A DNA stretch of 64,000 nucleotides from the NCBI RefSeq assembly GCF_002968015.1, contig NZ_PUIP01000005.1:290124-354123 (forward strand), read 5' to 3'. A program made the translations under genes and the position numbers. Under the pieces are notes generated by a model, which did no database searches, was not told where the DNA came from, and saw only the letters and a list, made by a program, of their open reading frames with translations. How positions within the stretch are numbered: position 1 is the stretch's first letter; each line of letters starts with the position of its first letter. Source of the DNA: Massilia phosphatilytica. Its GTDB lineage: Bacteria; Pseudomonadota; Gammaproteobacteria; Burkholderiales; Burkholderiaceae_D. Positions 7,207-15,857 of the stretch are shown here, piece after piece.

Positions 7207-8139
7207 ATGAACACCATACATAACGCGAGTAGCGGCGATCTGGACCTCAATCTGCTGCCCGTATTCGACTCGTTGATACGGATCGGCAACGTCAGCCGTG
7301 CGGCCGAGGAATTGAACATGTCGCAGAGCGCCGTCAGCCACGCGCTGAAACGCCTGCGCGCCTTCTTCGGCGACCCGCTGTTCCTCAAGACGGGCGGCGG
7401 CATGCAGCCGACGCCGCGCGCGCTGGAGCTGCGCCAGCCGGTGCTGAACGTAATGGGGACGGTACGCGGCGAGCTCCTGGTGCGCGAAGGATTCGATGCG
7501 ACCGTCGCCCGGCGGACTTTCACGCTGTGCCTCACCGACATGGGAGAGCTGATTTTCCTCCCTCGGCTGATTTCCCGCCTGCGCGAGGCGGCGGCGGGCT
7601 GCACGTTGCGCACGCTGCAGCTGCCGATGGACCAGGTGCCTCCAGCCCTCGAAAGCGGAGAAGCCGACCTCGCGCTCGGATCGCTGCACGCGGTGCCGGA
7701 GGGCCTGTACCAGCAACAGCTGTTCACCCGCTCGTTCGTCACCATCGTCAACCGGCGCAACCGCGCCATCGGCGACGTACTGTTGCGCGAACAGTTTTTC
7801 GAGCTGGAACACATCGTCGTGTCGATGTCGGGTCGCATCGAGGATGCCTACGATGCCGTCGTCGACGAGCTGGCCGGCCCGCGCCGTATCTATCTCACGA
7901 CACCGCACTTCCTCACGGTGCCGATGATCATCGAGCAGAATCCGCAACTGATCGCCACCGTGCCGCGCGAACTGGCGACCAAATTCGCGGGCTATAACAG
8001 TATCCGCATGGTCGACACGCCTGTCGCCGTGCCGCCGTTCGCGATCCGCCAGCACTGGCATCCGCGCTTCCAGCACGATGCCGCGAACACGTGGCTGCGC
8101 CGGCTCGTCAAGGAGACGTTCGACACGCACCCGGAGTGA
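7207..8139 (+). CDS. LysR-type transcriptional regulator
   Basis: 310 residues. The N-terminal winged helix-turn-helix is typical (DLDLNLLPVFDSLIRIGNVS...LNMSQSAVSHALKRLR), followed by a periplasmic-binding-like effector domain of usual length. The N-terminal signature and overall layout match NodD/NahR/PcpR-like members that sense aromatic compounds. Because it is divergent from the MBL - hydroxylase - DUF2783 operon with only 95 bp between, it is the likely activator of that operon. It converges with a second LysR gene 6 bp away. Confidence 0.9.
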   Translation: MNTIHNASSGDLDLNLLPVFDSLIRIGNVSRAAEELNMSQSAVSHALKRLRAFFGDPLFLKTGGGMQPTPRALELRQPVLNVMGTVRGELLVREGFDATVARRTFTLCLTDMGELIFLPRLISRLREAAAGCTLRTLQLPMDQVPPALESGEADLALGSLHAVPEGLYQQQLFTRSFVTIVNRRNRAIGDVLLREQFFELEHIVVSMSGRIEDAYDAVVDELAGPRRIYLTTPHFLTVPMIIEQNPQLIATVPRELATKFAGYNSIRMVDTPVAVPPFAIRQHWHPRFQHDAANTWLRRLVKETFDTHPE

Positions 8140-8145
8140 CCTGGA

Positions 8146-9048
8146 TCACTCGGCGAAATGCTCGGCGACGAGGGTGCGCAGCCAGCGATTGCCCTCGTCC
8201 TGGTTGTAGCGCCGGTGCCAGAACATGTTCGTCTGCAGCGCCGGCAGCGAGAGCGGCGATGTCACGGCCGCCAGCTGGAACGGCCCCGCCGCGCGCTCGG
8301 CCAGCTTCTGCGGCACAGTGGCGACGAGGTCCGTCGTGCTCACAATATAGGGCACGGCCGCGAAATGCGGCACGCTGAAGCAGGCCGTGAGGTCGATCCC
8401 CGCCTGCGCCAGCGCCTCGTTGATTGTGTCGTACGGGCTTTCCATCGACGTCACGACGAGGTGGCGCGCGCCGGCGAGGCGCTTCATGGTCAGCGTCTCC
8501 CCCGCCAGCGGATGGCCGCGCCGGCACAGATGTACGTACGCCTGGCGGAACAGGCGGCGCTGGTACAGCACGGCCGGCGCGTCGTCGAATGCGCCGATGG
8601 CGAGATCGACGCGCCCCGCCTCCATCTCGGTACGCAGGTCGACGAGGCCTGCCCGCCTCGATGCAATGTCGACCTGCGGCGCCAGCTCGGCGCATGCCTC
8701 GATCAGCCGCGGCATGAAATACATCTCCCCGACGTCGGTCATCGCGATCGTGAAGCGGCGTCGGCTCGTGGCCGGATCGAACGCCTGCTCCGGACGCAGC
8801 GCCTGCTCCATCAGGCCCAGCGCGGCCGCCACCTGCTCCGACATGCGTTCCGCATACGGCGTGGGCTGCATCCCTTCGGTCGTGCGCACGAACAGCTCGT
8901 CGCCGACGCTGCGCCGCAGCCGCGCCAGCGCGTTGCTGACGGCCGACTGCGTCACTTTCAGCCTGCGCGCCGCGCCCGAGATCTGACGCTCGCGGAACAC
9001 TTCATGAAAGACCACCAGCAGGTTCAGATCCAGTTCGCGCAGCTCCAT
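8146..9048 (-). CDS. LysR-type regulator of the homogentisate genes (inferred)
   Basis: 300 residues, with the same NodD-like architecture as its convergent neighbour (RELDLNLLVVFHEVFRERQIS, LKVTQSAVSNALARLRR). It is divergent from hmgA-fahA-maiA, with a 112-bp shared promoter region containing AAATAG-N11-CTATTT. It is therefore the probable regulator of homogentisate catabolism, possibly responding to homogentisate or an upstream acid. The start at 9048 has an upstream GAGG; an in-frame ATG at 9081 is less likely because it would overlap the operator. Confidence 0.88.
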   Translation of the reverse strand: MELRELDLNLLVVFHEVFRERQISGAARRLKVTQSAVSNALARLRRSVGDELFVRTTEGMQPTPYAERMSEQVAAALGLMEQALRPEQAFDPATSRRRFTIAMTDVGEMYFMPRLIEACAELAPQVDIASRRAGLVDLRTEMEAGRVDLAIGAFDDAPAVLYQRRLFRQAYVHLCRRGHPLAGETLTMKRLAGARHLVVTSMESPYDTINEALAQAGIDLTACFSVPHFAAVPYIVSTTDLVATVPQKLAERAAGPFQLAAVTSPLSLPALQTNMFWHRRYNQDEGNRWLRTLVAEHFAE

Positions 9049-9071
9049 CCTCGGCACCTCATTTACAATGG

Positions 9072-9094
9072 AAATAGTCATAATTTTTCTATTT
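9072..9094. promoter_or_regulatory. LysR-type operator between LysR gene and hmgA
   Basis: AAATAG (9072-9077) and CTATTT (9089-9094) form a perfect inverted repeat with an 11-base AT-rich spacer. This is the classical LysR half-site geometry, centred between the LysR start (9048) and hmgA (9161). Confidence 0.55.
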
Positions 9095-9160
9095 ATATCG
9101 TAAAACCGGCGCGACTGCACTACATTGTCCCTGTACGCAACGTCCAACCCAGGAGACAAC

Positions 9161-10471
9161 GTGAGCCTTAACAAAGACATCGCCGGCTACCAGTCCGGCT
9201 TCGGCAACGAATTCGCCACCGAGGCACTCCCCGGCGCCCTGCCCGCCCACCAGAATTCGCCGCAACGCGCGCCGTACGGCCTGTATGCCGAGCAGCTGTC
9301 GGGCACCGCGTTCACCGCGCCGCGCGCCGCCAACAAGCGCAGCTGGCTGTACCGCATCCGCCCGTCCGCGATGCACCAGCCGTTCAGGCAGATCGACAAC
9401 GGCCGCATCGCCAGCGGCTTCGACGACGTCGCCGCGCCGCCGAACCAGCTGCGCTGGGATCCGCTGCCGCTGCCGCAGGTACCCACCGACTTCATCGACG
9501 GCTGGGTGACGATGGCCGGCAACGGCTCGCCCGCCGCGCAAAGCGGCTGCGCCATCCACCTGTATGCCGCCAATCGCGACATGGGCTACCGCTACTTCTA
9601 CAGCGCAGACGGCGAACTGCTCATCGTGCCGCAGCAGGGCCGCCTGCACATCGCGACCGAGATGGGCGTGATCGACATCGAGCCGCAGGAAATCGCCGTG
9701 ATCCCGCGCGGCGTGCGCTTCCAGGTGAGCCTGCCGGACGGCGAGGCGCGCGGCTACATCTGCGAAAACTTCGGCGCCTTCCTGCGCCTGCCGGACATGG
9801 GTCCGATCGGTTCCAACGGCCTGGCCAACCCGCGCGACTTCCTGACGCCGCGCGCCGCGTACGAAGACCGCGAAGGCGACTTCGAACTGGTCGCGAAATT
9901 CGGCGGCAATTTGTGGCTCGCTTCGATCGGCCACTCGCCGCTGGACGTCGTCGCCTGGCACGGCAACTACGCACCGTACAAGTACGACCTGCGCCACTTC
10001 AATACCATCGGCTCGATCAGCTACGACCATCCGGACCCGTCGATCTTCCTCGTGCTGCAGGCACCGTCCGACACGCCGGGCGTCGACACGCTGGACTTCG
10101 TGATCTTCCCGCCCCGCTGGCTGGCGGCCGAGGACACGTTCCGCCCGCCCTGGTTCCACCGCAACGTCGCCAGCGAATTCATGGGCCTGATCCACGGCCA
10201 GTACGACGCCAAGTCGACCGGCTTCCGTCCCGGCGGCGCGAGCCTGCACAACTGCATGAGCGGCCACGGCCCGGACGAACCCACGTTCACGAAGGCGAGC
10301 GGCATCGACACCGGCACGCCGCACAAGGTCGACGACACGATGGCCTTCATGTTCGAGACGCGCGACGTCATCCGCCCGACCGCATACGCCCTGTCCTCGC
10401 CGCAGATCCAGCCGGACTACTTCCAGTGCTGGCAAGGCTTCAAGAAACTCTTCAATCCGCACAAGGCATGA
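9161..10471 (+). CDS. hmgA: Homogentisate 1,2-dioxygenase
   Basis: 436 residues, the usual length. HmgA opens the ring of homogentisate with O2 and Fe(II) to give 4-maleylacetoacetate in tyrosine, phenylalanine and hydroxyphenylacetate breakdown. Recognisable segments are the N-terminal [19 protein letters not shown] and the cupin region with [19 protein letters not shown], followed by [13 protein letters not shown], which carries iron ligands in this family. A GTG start at 9161 has a perfect AGGAGA ribosome site 5 bp upstream, which decides it over an upstream ATG. It is first in hmgA-fahA-maiA. Confidence 0.97.
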   Translation: MSLNKDIAGYQSGFGNEFATEALPGALPAHQNSPQRAPYGLYAEQLSGTAFTAPRAANKRSWLYRIRPSAMHQPFRQIDNGRIASGFDDVAAPPNQLRWDPLPLPQVPTDFIDGWVTMAGNGSPAAQSGCAIHLYAANRDMGYRYFYSADGELLIVPQQGRLHIATEMGVIDIEPQEIAVIPRGVRFQVSLPDGEARGYICENFGAFLRLPDMGPIGSNGLANPRDFLTPRAAYEDREGDFELVAKFGGNLWLASIGHSPLDVVAWHGNYAPYKYDLRHFNTIGSISYDHPDPSIFLVLQAPSDTPGVDTLDFVIFPPRWLAAEDTFRPPWFHRNVASEFMGLIHGQYDAKSTGFRPGGASLHNCMSGHGPDEPTFTKASGIDTGTPHKVDDTMAFMFETRDVIRPTAYALSSPQIQPDYFQCWQGFKKLFNPHKA

Positions 10472-10473
10472 TC

Positions 10474-11778
10474 ATGCAGCTCAACGAAACCCACGATCCG
10501 TCGCTCACCAGCTGGGTCGACTCGGCCAACACGACGGACACCGATTTCCCGATCCAGAACCTGCCGTTCTGCGTGTTCCGCCCGCGCGGCAGTGGCCAGG
10601 CGTTCCGCGGCGGCGTCGCGATCGGCGACCGGATCGTCGACCTGGCGGCCCTGGGCGACGCGTTGGTCGATGCTGGCGAGGAAGCGCGCGCCACCGCCGC
10701 GCTGGCCGCGCGCGACAGCCTGAACGACCTGATGACAGCCGGTCCGCAGGCGTGGACGGCGCTGCGCCTCGCCCTGTCGCGCATGCTGCGCAGCGGCGCC
10801 ACGCCGCGGCCGCAACTGCTGGTCGCGCAAAGCGATGCCGAATACACGGTGCCGGCCCGCATCGGCGACTACACGGATTTCTATACGTCGATCCACCACG
10901 CGACCGCGGTCGGCCGCCTGTTCCGGCCCGATAACCCGCTGCTGCCGAACTACAAATGGGTACCGATCGGCTACCACGGCCGGGCGTCGACCATCGGCGT
11001 CTCGGGCCAGACCTTTGCCCGCCCGCGCGGCCAGACACGCGGTCCCACGGATGCGGAGCCGAGCTTCGGTCCGTGCAAGCGTCTCGACTACGAACTGGAA
11101 GTGGGCATCTTCGTCGGCCGGGGCAACAACCAGGGCGAACCGATTCCGGCGGACCAGGCCGAGTCGCACGTATTTGGCCTGTGCCTGCTGAACGACTGGT
11201 CGGCACGCGACGTGCAGGCCTGGGAGTACCAGCCGCTCGGTCCCTTCCTGTCGAAGAACTTCGCGACGACGATCTCGCCCTGGATCGTGACGCTCGAAGC
11301 GCTGGCGCCCTACCGCGCCGCCTGGCAGCGCGATGCCGCCGATCCGCAGCCGCTGCCTTATCTCGACTATGCCGACCTGCGCGCGAGCGGCGGTCTGGAC
11401 ATCGAGCTAGAGGTGCTGATCGAGACGGAAACCATGCGCCGCGCAGGCCAGGCCCCGGCACGCCTGTCGCAGTCGAATTTCCGCCACTCTTACTGGACCG
11501 TTGCCCAGCTGATGGCCCACCACACGGTCAATGGGTGCGCGCTGAACCCGGGCGACCTGCTCGGCTCCGGCACGCAATCCGGTCCGGAAGCCGCGGAAGC
11601 CGGCTCTCTGCTGGAGCTGACGGTTGGCGGCAAGCAGGCGCTCGCGCTGCCGAATGGCGAGACGCGCGTGTTCATCGAGGATGGCGACCGCATCGTACTG
11701 CGCGGCTGGGCCGCCGCGCCTGGCCGCCCGCGCATCGGCTTCGGCGAAGCGTCGGGCACCGTGCTGCCGGCGAGGTGA
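10474..11778 (+). CDS. fahA: Fumarylacetoacetase
   Basis: 434 residues. It hydrolyses fumarylacetoacetate to fumarate and acetoacetate, the last step of the homogentisate pathway. Family hallmarks are DYTDFYTSIHHATAVG near the active site, the metal-ligand stretch LDYELEVGIFVG, and LNDWSARDVQAWEYQPLGPF. An ATG at 10468 overlaps the hmgA stop (ATGA) and is also in frame; I prefer 10474 because AAGG is 7 bp upstream. Either start implies translational coupling to hmgA. Confidence 0.96.
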   Translation: MQLNETHDPSLTSWVDSANTTDTDFPIQNLPFCVFRPRGSGQAFRGGVAIGDRIVDLAALGDALVDAGEEARATAALAARDSLNDLMTAGPQAWTALRLALSRMLRSGATPRPQLLVAQSDAEYTVPARIGDYTDFYTSIHHATAVGRLFRPDNPLLPNYKWVPIGYHGRASTIGVSGQTFARPRGQTRGPTDAEPSFGPCKRLDYELEVGIFVGRGNNQGEPIPADQAESHVFGLCLLNDWSARDVQAWEYQPLGPFLSKNFATTISPWIVTLEALAPYRAAWQRDAADPQPLPYLDYADLRASGGLDIELEVLIETETMRRAGQAPARLSQSNFRHSYWTVAQLMAHHTVNGCALNPGDLLGSGTQSGPEAAEAGSLLELTVGGKQALALPNGETRVFIEDGDRIVLRGWAAAPGRPRIGFGEASGTVLPAR

Positions 11779-11781
11779 AAC

Positions 11782-12426
11782 ATGAAACTTCATACCTACT
11801 TCCGCAGCTCGGCCGCCTACCGCGTGCGCATCGCGCTGAACCTCAAGGGCATCCAGGCCGAGATGGCGCCCGTGCACCTGTTGAAAGACGGCGGCGAGCA
11901 GTTCAGCGCCGCCTATGACGCGCTCAATCCATCGCATCTGGTGCCGCTGCTGGAAGACGACGGCATGCGGCTTACGCAATCGCTCGCGATCATCGAATAC
12001 CTCGACGAGACGCGCCCGGCGCCGCCGTTGCTGCCGCGAGACGTGCGTGGCCGCGCACGCGTGCGGGCGCTCGCCCAGGCCATCGCGTGCGACATCCACC
12101 CGATCAACAATTTGCGCGTGCTGAAGTACCTGAGCGACGAGCTGGGCGTGTCGGCCGAACAGAAAGGCGCCTGGTACCGCCACTGGGTCGCGCTCGGGCT
12201 GCAATCGCTGGAGACGCAGCTGGCGCGCGATCCCGCGACAGGGCGCTTCTGCCACGGCGACACCCCGACCATCGCCGACTGTTGCCTGGTACCGCAGCTG
12301 TACAACGCCCGCCGCTTCGAATGCGACCTGGCACCCTACCCGACCCTGGTCGCGATCGCGGAACGGTGCGAGGAATTGGCCGCATTCGCCGATGCGCGGC
12401 CGGAACGGCAGGCAGACGCGCAATAG
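11782..12426 (+). CDS. maiA: Maleylacetoacetate isomerase (zeta-class GST)
   Basis: 214 residues. It isomerises 4-maleylacetoacetate to 4-fumarylacetoacetate with glutathione. The N-terminal thioredoxin-like domain holds the zeta-class SSAAYRVRIALNLKG motif, with Ser residues that activate glutathione; the C-terminal helical domain contains CDIHPINNLRVLKYL and the ADCCLVPQLYNARRF helix typical of MaiA. It begins 3 bp after fahA and ends the hmgA operon, converging with the lldD-like gene. Confidence 0.95.
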   Translation: MKLHTYFRSSAAYRVRIALNLKGIQAEMAPVHLLKDGGEQFSAAYDALNPSHLVPLLEDDGMRLTQSLAIIEYLDETRPAPPLLPRDVRGRARVRALAQAIACDIHPINNLRVLKYLSDELGVSAEQKGAWYRHWVALGLQSLETQLARDPATGRFCHGDTPTIADCCLVPQLYNARRFECDLAPYPTLVAIAERCEELAAFADARPERQADAQ

Positions 12427-12459
12427 GCACGGTTGCGAACCTGCCCCGACGAACAGGTA

Positions 12460-13593
12460 CTAAGCGGCCAGCAGGTGCTGGCCGATCTCGCGCACCGATG
12501 TTGCGCCCGTCAACACCATAGTCGTTCGCATATCTTTTTCCAGGATCGCAAACAGCTTTTCCACGCCAGCCTGGCCTTGCGCGGCCAGCGCGTACACGAA
12601 CGCGCGCCCGATCAGGACACCGTCCGCGCCCAGCGCCAGCATGCGGAACACGTCCGTACCGGTACGCACACCGCCGTCCGCGAAGATCGTCATCTTTTCC
12701 TTGACCACGTCGGCGATGGCCGGCAAGGCCCGCGCCGTCGACAATGCGCCATCGAGCTGACGTCCGCCATGGTTCGAGACGACGATCCCATCCGCGCCGA
12801 AGGCCAGTGCGTCGCGCGCATCGTCGCTATCGAGGATGCCCTTGATGACCAGGTTGCCCTTCCACTCGTCGCGGATCCACTCGAGGTCCCGCCAACCGAT
12901 GGCGGGATCGAAATTTGCGCCAAGCCATCCGATATAGTCCTGGAGTCCTGTGACACGCCCGCGGTAGGCAGAAATGTTCCCGAGATCGTGGGGACGCCCG
13001 CGCAGTCCGACGTCGAGTGCCCAGCGCGGGTGCAGCATGGCCTGGATGACGCGACGCAGTGACGCATTCGGGCCGCTCATGCCGCTGTGCGCGTCGCGGT
13101 AACGCGCGCCAGGCACCGGCATGTCCACGGTGAAGACGAGGGTCGTCGCTCCCAGGTCGCTGGCGCGCTGCATGACGTCGCGCATGAAGCCCCGGTCCTT
13201 CAACACGTAAAGCTGGAACCAGATGGGCCTGGAGGCCTGCGCGGCCACTTCGGCCAGCGGACACACGGACACCGTCGACTGGATGAAGGGGACATTCCGT
13301 TGACACGCAGCGCGGACCGCCTGCACTTCGCCGCGCCGCGCGTACATGCCGGTCAGCCCGACAGGGGCCAGCGCAATGGGCAGGTCATACCGCTGGCCGA
13401 ACCATTCCACGCCGAGGTCCAGCTGCTCCGAACCCCGCATGACACGTTGGCGCAGCCTGACGGATTGCAGGTCATCGACATTGGCGCGCAGCGTCTCCTC
13501 GGCGCCCGCACCACCATCCAGGTAGTGGAAGAGAAAGGGTGGCAATACGCGGCGTGCAGCCGCGCGATAGTCGGTAGCGGATGAAATAATCAC
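12460..13593 (-). CDS. lldD: FMN-dependent alpha-hydroxy acid dehydrogenase (L-lactate dehydrogenase type)
   Basis: 377 residues of the LldD/glycolate oxidase family (TIM barrel, FMN). Seen are [16 protein letters not shown], the substrate/FMN region [11 protein letters not shown] with catalytic His and Arg, and [27 protein letters not shown] near the C-terminus. It oxidises an L-2-hydroxy acid to the keto acid at the membrane. The GTG start overlaps the TGA stop of the upstream tpiA (GTGA), so the two are translationally coupled. As last gene of rhaD-rhaI-tpiA-lldD it most likely converts L-lactate made from rhamnose-derived lactaldehyde into pyruvate. Confidence 0.88.
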   Translation of the reverse strand: MIISSATDYRAAARRVLPPFLFHYLDGGAGAEETLRANVDDLQSVRLRQRVMRGSEQLDLGVEWFGQRYDLPIALAPVGLTGMYARRGEVQAVRAACQRNVPFIQSTVSVCPLAEVAAQASRPIWFQLYVLKDRGFMRDVMQRASDLGATTLVFTVDMPVPGARYRDAHSGMSGPNASLRRVIQAMLHPRWALDVGLRGRPHDLGNISAYRGRVTGLQDYIGWLGANFDPAIGWRDLEWIRDEWKGNLVIKGILDSDDARDALAFGADGIVVSNHGGRQLDGALSTARALPAIADVVKEKMTIFADGGVRTGTDVFRMLALGADGVLIGRAFVYALAAQGQAGVEKLFAILEKDMRTTMVLTGATSVREIGQHLLAA

Positions 13594-14414
13594 GGTAATG
13601 TAAATGAAGAGGTACGACTCGGCTCGGTCTCTTGCTGCACTGCCTCGAGGCCGGCCGCAGCATCGACGATCGACAGGAATTGCTGTGCATCGAGCGACGC
13701 ACCACCGATCAAACCGCCATCGATGTCGGGCATCGCCAGCAGCTCCGCGGCATTGTCGGGCTTCATGCTTCCCCCGTACAGGATGCGCACACGTTGCGAG
13801 GCAGTCGCGGAATACCTCGCGAGACATTGCCGGATGAATGCGTGGGCGTCCTGCGCCACGCTTGCCGTCGCCGTCACGCCACTCCCGATCGCCCAGACGG
13901 GTTCGTACGCGACCGTCAAGGACATGAGGTGTCCACCGTCGGCCAAGGCATCGGCGACGACACCGGTCTGGCGCGACAGCACCTCGTAAGTGCGACCGGT
14001 CTGGCGCTCTTCCCGGGTCTCGCCGACGCAAACGATCGGGCTCAGTCCCGCCGCTACCGCCTGCAGGGCCTTTCGCGCCACGGTGTCGTCGCATTCGCCG
14101 TGACACGTGCGCCGTTCGGAGTGGCCGAGCAAAACGTAACGGCAGTGAAAGTCGGCCAGCATGGTTGCAGATACGTCCCCTGTCCGGGCGCCGCTCGCAT
14201 GTTCGGATATGTCTTGCGCGCCAAGTGCAATGTCGGTCGCGGACAAGACCACGTCGCACAGGTCGAGATACACGAATGGGGGGCAGACCACCACCTCGCA
14301 TCCCAAGGTCTTCGACCTGGCACCAACGGCTCCCAGCAGCGCGCGGACGGTCTGCCTGCTGCCATTCATCTTCCAGTTTCCAACAACGAGCTTGCGACGC
14401 AATTCCGCCCCCAT
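13590..14414 (-). CDS. tpiA: Triosephosphate isomerase of the rhamnose operon
   Basis: About 274 residues. It interconverts dihydroxyacetone phosphate and glyceraldehyde 3-phosphate. Catalytic landmarks are intact: GNWKMNG (Lys), LLGHSERR (His), [11 protein letters not shown] (Glu), and the phosphate loop [15 protein letters not shown]. Position between rhaI and lldD points to a dedicated isozyme that channels DHAP from rhamnulose 1-phosphate cleavage into glycolysis, in addition to a housekeeping copy expected elsewhere. The C-terminus carries about 20 extra residues. An alternative ATG lies at 14426. Confidence 0.92.
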   Translation of the reverse strand: MGAELRRKLVVGNWKMNGSRQTVRALLGAVGARSKTLGCEVVVCPPFVYLDLCDVVLSATDIALGAQDISEHASGARTGDVSATMLADFHCRYVLLGHSERRTCHGECDDTVARKALQAVAAGLSPIVCVGETREERQTGRTYEVLSRQTGVVADALADGGHLMSLTVAYEPVWAIGSGVTATASVAQDAHAFIRQCLARYSATASQRVRILYGGSMKPDNAAELLAMPDIDGGLIGGASLDAQQFLSIVDAAAGLEAVQQETEPSRTSSFTLP

Positions 14415-14494
14415 GAATGCTCTCATCACTCCCGATCGACAACCCGTCGTCATCCGCGCCCGACGAAGCGGGCGCGGAGTCCGGCCTCCGGACG

Positions 14495-15790
14495 TCAGAC
14501 GATACCGCTGCTGCTCGCGCCGGCCTTCGCCGGACGCGCGCTCGCCGCACGGTCGCGATACCCGCTTGCGCGGTAGCACGCCACCGGATCGGCCGCCCCA
14601 CCCTCACGTACGCGCGCCATCGCCAGGATCGGCGAGACGTCAGTGCGGAACGCCGCCTTGAGGGCCTGCGCGGCCAGCAGCACGTCGTTCGATGCCTGCA
14701 GTTCGGCGAGTCTGGCCCGATCCACGAGCGCAGCCTGCACGTACGCGCGCTGTACCTCGACGGCGCTGTTCATGAGGCTCTCGATTGGATCCGTCACGTT
14801 GTGCGACTGGTCCAGCATGTACGCCGGCTTGAACGACGGCCCCTCCCGAAGGGCCGCGTCGGCCAGCTCGTTGAAGACCAGGAACAGCTGGAACGGATTG
14901 ATCGAGCCGGAATCCAGGTCGTCGTCGCCGTACTTGCTGTCGTTGAAGTGGAAGCCGCCCAGCTTGCCGAACTGCGCGAGCCGCGCGACGATCATTTCGA
15001 TGTTCGTGTTCGGCGCGTGGTGGCCCAGGTCGACGAGGCATTTCGCCTTGGGGCCGAGCGCCGTGGCGCACGCGAAGCTCGTTCCCCAGTCGGCGATGGT
15101 CGTCGCGTAAAACGCGGGCTCGAACAGTTTATGTTCGATGAAGACGTTCCAGTCATCGGGAAGCGCGGCATAGATCTCGCGCATGCTGTCCAGGTAGCGC
15201 TCCAGCGCGCCGCGCAGGTTGCTCTGTCCCGGGAAATTGGCGCCATCGCCGACCCACACCGTCAGCGCCTTCGATCCGAGATCGCGCCCCAGTTCAATGC
15301 ATTCGATGTTGTGCTTGACGGCCTGGGCACGCGTCGCTGCCGCGTTGGCCGTCAGGCTGCCGTATTTGTACGTGTGTTCCTGGTTCTGCTGGTCCTGGAA
15401 CGTGTTCGAGTTGACGGCATCGAACGCCAGCCCGAGCGCGTCGGCATGCTGCCGCAGTTCCTTCGCATCCGTCGGCTTGTCCCACGGGAAGTGCGGCGAC
15501 ACGGCCGGCGTGGCGCGCGTGAGCTGATTGATGACGGCGCAGTCATCCAGTTTTTCGAACACGTTGCGCGGTTCGCCGCGACCCGGGAAGCGCGCGAAGC
15601 GGGTGCCGCCCGTGCCTACGCCCCAGCTCGGAACGGCCACTGCGAAGCGCTGCGCGAGCGAGGTCAATGCCTCGATGTCCTGCCCGCGGCGGGCGAGCAC
15701 GCCGCCCAGTGCATCATAGTCGGCCTGCAGTTGTGCGACCGCCTTGGCATTCTGTTCGGCCACCAGGCCGGCGTCGATCAAGTCTTTCAT
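14495..15790 (-). CDS. rhaI: L-rhamnose isomerase, Rhizobium RhaI type
   Basis: 431 residues of the xylose-isomerase-like TIM barrel subfamily found in Rhizobium-type rhamnose catabolism, not the E. coli RhaA type. It converts L-rhamnose to L-rhamnulose. Metal-ligand landmarks are present: [25 protein letters not shown] and [17 protein letters not shown]. An AAGGAG ribosome site precedes the ATG. It follows rhaD by 67 bp in the leftward operon rhaD-rhaI-tpiA-lldD. Confidence 0.94.
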   Translation of the reverse strand: MKDLIDAGLVAEQNAKAVAQLQADYDALGGVLARRGQDIEALTSLAQRFAVAVPSWGVGTGGTRFARFPGRGEPRNVFEKLDDCAVINQLTRATPAVSPHFPWDKPTDAKELRQHADALGLAFDAVNSNTFQDQQNQEHTYKYGSLTANAAATRAQAVKHNIECIELGRDLGSKALTVWVGDGANFPGQSNLRGALERYLDSMREIYAALPDDWNVFIEHKLFEPAFYATTIADWGTSFACATALGPKAKCLVDLGHHAPNTNIEMIVARLAQFGKLGGFHFNDSKYGDDDLDSGSINPFQLFLVFNELADAALREGPSFKPAYMLDQSHNVTDPIESLMNSAVEVQRAYVQAALVDRARLAELQASNDVLLAAQALKAAFRTDVSPILAMARVREGGAADPVACYRASGYRDRAASARPAKAGASSSGIV

Positions 15791-15857
15791 GTTTCGTGTC
15801 TCCTTGACAGCGGAGCCCGCCACCAGGCAAGCTCGGCCGCGTGTTTCCTTGTGATGG

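Noticed and set aside
13583..13592. GAAATAATCA match to the rhamnose promoter block at the start of the lldD gene
   Set aside because: It is inside the tpiA/lldD overlap, lacks the CGC start and the downstream block, and encodes the lldD N-terminus; chance similarity is more likely.
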